From Brachyspira pilosicoli (GTDB taxonomy: Bacteria; Spirochaetota; Brachyspiria; Brachyspirales; Brachyspiraceae): 7,304 bases of DNA. The translations under genes and the position numbers were made by a program. This document shows positions 6,022-7,304 of the stretch, in pieces. Numbering within the stretch: the first letter of the stretch is position 1; the number at the start of each line of letters is the position of its first letter. The stretch is from assembly GCF_019402445.1 (NCBI RefSeq), contig NZ_SRZM01000139.1, forward strand, positions 1 to 7,304, given 5' to 3'. Below the pieces are notes generated by a model, which was given only the letters and a program-made list of their open reading frames with translations, made no database searches and was not told the DNA's origin.

Positions 6022-6840
6022 TTAATTTACAAATTTACTAGTATCAATAGGAAGCTCTAAAACTCTTGAAGCATTAATTAAAGCATTCTCCATAATATTA
6101 GATACACTCTCTCCCCTAGCCTCTGCCAAAACTTCTGCAGTATATGGTATAAAGCTAGGTTCATTAGCTCTTCCTCTCATCTTCTGAGGTGTTAAATATG
6201 GAGAATCAGTTTCTATTGTAAACATATCTTTAGGAACGTATTTAGCAGCTTCTCTTAAAAAATCATTTTTTAAATATGTACAAGAGCCAGAAAAAGAAAG
6301 TATATATCCCAAATCTAAAGCATTTTTAGCATCTTCCACATTTCCGCTGAAACAATGAAATATTCCCCTTTTTGGTATATCTGCCTCTTTAAGTATGCTA
6401 AAAGTATCTTTAAAAGCATCTCTGCTGTGAATGAGTATTGGAAGATCAACGTTTTTTGCAGCATTGCATAAAGCAGAAAAAAATTTTTTTTGTTCTTCCT
6501 TGTTGGAATCATCATGATAATAATCTAATCCTATCTCTCCAACTGCATAAATAAGTTTTTTTCTTTTTTCTAGAGTTTTTTTATTTATAGTTTTTATTTT
6601 TAATTCAAAAGCCTTAATAGTGTGTTCATCATTTTCATTGGCATAGTCTGGATAATACCCCATACTAAAAAATACGCCTTCAGCATCAGATAATATATAT
6701 AAACGCTCATCTATATCGCTAGGATGAACTCCTATATCCACAAAATAATATATTCCAGCCTTGTTTGCTCTCTCCAAAACCTCTTTCAAATCTTTAGCCT
6801 TCTTAGATATATAAGTAAGATGGCAATGACTGTCTATCAT
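6022..6840 (-). CDS. tatD: TatD-family metal-dependent hydrolase (deoxyribonuclease-type)
   Basis: This is a 272-aa cytoplasmic TIM-barrel hydrolase of the amidohydrolase superfamily. TatD proteins are metal-dependent nucleases acting on DNA, with roles reported in DNA repair and processing. All family metal ligands are visible: DSHCHL at 3-8 (H5, H7), GEIGLDYY at 101-108 (E102), ILIHSRDA at 135-142 (H138), FHCFSG at 161-166 (H162) and ETDSPYL at 210-216 (D212), followed by RGRANEPSF. The length is normal (about 260 aa is typical). An oddity is GYYP at 61-64 where most relatives have G-x-HP; that His is not one of the metal ligands. A K/E-rich insert at about 70-96 is somewhat long. AGGAG (6846-6850) sits 5 nt before the ATG. 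It follows the HIT gene by 19 nt, so the two probably form one operon. Confidence 0.92.
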   Translation of the reverse strand: MIDSHCHLTYISKKAKDLKEVLERANKAGIYYFVDIGVHPSDIDERLYILSDAEGVFFSMGYYPDYANENDEHTIKAFELKIKTINKKTLEKRKKLIYAVGEIGLDYYHDDSNKEEQKKFFSALCNAAKNVDLPILIHSRDAFKDTFSILKEADIPKRGIFHCFSGNVEDAKNALDLGYILSFSGSCTYLKNDFLREAAKYVPKDMFTIETDSPYLTPQKMRGRANEPSFIPYTAEVLAEARGESVSNIMENALINASRVLELPIDTSKFVN

Positions 6841-6859
6841 AATAACTCCTAATTAATTT

Positions 6860-7189
6860 TTAAAAATTGTCTTTTAAATTAGCACCAGATAAAACATGAA
6901 AATGCAAATGAAATACGCTCTGACCAGCATTCTCTCCGCAATTATTAACTATTCTAAAAGATTCTAAATTATTTTCTTTAGCAACCTCTTTAATAGTATC
7001 TAATACATTACCCATCAAATCATTATCTATCTCTGTTATATCTTTTAAATGCTTCTTTGGCACAACAAGCAAATGAACATCAGATTTAGGATTTAAATCT
7101 TTAAACACAACGCAATATTCATTTTCTTTTATAAACTTTGAAGGTATTTCACCTTTAATAATCTTACAAAATATGCAATCATTACTCAT
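6860..7189 (-). CDS. HIT-family (HinT-like) nucleotide hydrolase
   Basis: This 109-aa cytoplasmic protein belongs to the histidine-triad superfamily, HinT/PKCI branch, which hydrolyses adenosine phosphoramidates and related AMP conjugates. The signature HLHFHVL spans 94-100, with H94, H96 and H98; the middle His (H96) is the expected nucleophile. An N-terminal CIFCKI (C5, C8) plus H47 and the triad region form the zinc-type site of this branch. The usual GEIPSK at 13-18 and NCGENAGQSVFHLHFH block are present. The C-terminus is short (SGANLKDNF) and lacks the Trp-Pro-Pro-Gly end of many HinT proteins, which can help substrate selectivity. CTCCT at 7199-7203 (AGGAG on the minus strand) is 9 nt before the ATG. 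It is the first gene of a minus-strand unit with tatD. Confidence 0.92.
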   Translation of the reverse strand: MSNDCIFCKIIKGEIPSKFIKENEYCVVFKDLNPKSDVHLLVVPKKHLKDITEIDNDLMGNVLDTIKEVAKENNLESFRIVNNCGENAGQSVFHLHFHVLSGANLKDNF

Positions 7190-7304
7190 AGTATAAAACT
7201 CCTATATTTATTAATAAGATAGAAAAATTATTAATAATTATTACTAATTAGTATTGAAAATTAATTTAATAATATATATAATTATAAAATAAAAACAAAA
7301 AAAA
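7190..7304 (-). promoter_or_regulatory. Leader and possible promoter of the HIT-tatD unit
   Basis: The minus strand has TTGTTT (7298-7293), a 16-nt spacer and TATATT (7276-7271), a weak sigma70-type match that would give a leader of about 75 nt. A 12-bp palindrome TACTAATTAGTA at 7242-7253 lies in that leader. Both could be chance in DNA this AT-rich. The Shine-Dalgarno at 7199-7203 is clear. No gene is seen on either strand up to the window end. Confidence 0.25.

Noticed and set aside
6315..6515. 66-codon minus-strand open frame inside tatD
   Set aside because: It lies wholly inside the well-supported TatD gene in another frame and has no family features.
7242..7253. 12-bp palindrome TACTAATTAGTA upstream of the HIT gene as an operator
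   Set aside because: At this base composition several AT-rich palindromes of this length are expected by chance in 7 kb; noted only in the leader entry.

Overview
The window is strongly AT-rich. Arg is mostly AGA and Leu mostly TTA. TGG encodes Trp and the recognised genes end in TAA or TAG, so the code is the standard bacterial one and not a mycoplasma code. The large plus-strand protein at 1829-4036 matches the long N-terminal part of the spirochaete 'transcript cleavage factor / unknown domain' fusion (the Borrelia/Treponema-type GreA). Combined with the base composition, this points to a spirochaete, most likely Brachyspira. The genus call is inference from remembered family sequences; no database was searched.

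Layout. Positions 1-737 (plus strand) hold two tandem paralogues of small secreted PepSY-like two-repeat proteins; the first is cut by the window edge. Positions 738-843 hold a good vegetative-type promoter and a strong but distant Shine-Dalgarno. Positions 844-4036 (plus strand) are a two-gene unit with a 4-nt gap: a 326-aa TPR protein and a 735-aa TPR protein that is the GreA-fusion N-terminal region without its GreA domain. The unit ends in a perfect 12-bp hairpin terminator at 4061-4100. Positions 4037-4519 lie between convergent genes. This stretch carries an unusual GC-rich structured element made of two diverged copies of one module, flanked by very AT-rich DNA.

Positions 4520-7189 are all minus strand. 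Read in the direction of transcription, they hold a HIT-family nucleotide hydrolase, a TatD-family metal-dependent hydrolase, then two small exported proteins of unknown function. The first two form a tight pair (19-nt gap). The last two form another pair (20-nt gap) that may have its own weak promoter in the 72-nt gap after tatD.

The HIT and TatD genes are ordinary housekeeping genes. The more interesting items are the GreA-less member of the GreA-fusion family with its TPR partner, and the GC-rich two-module intergenic element. I found no CRISPR array, tRNA, rRNA, transposase or phage gene.
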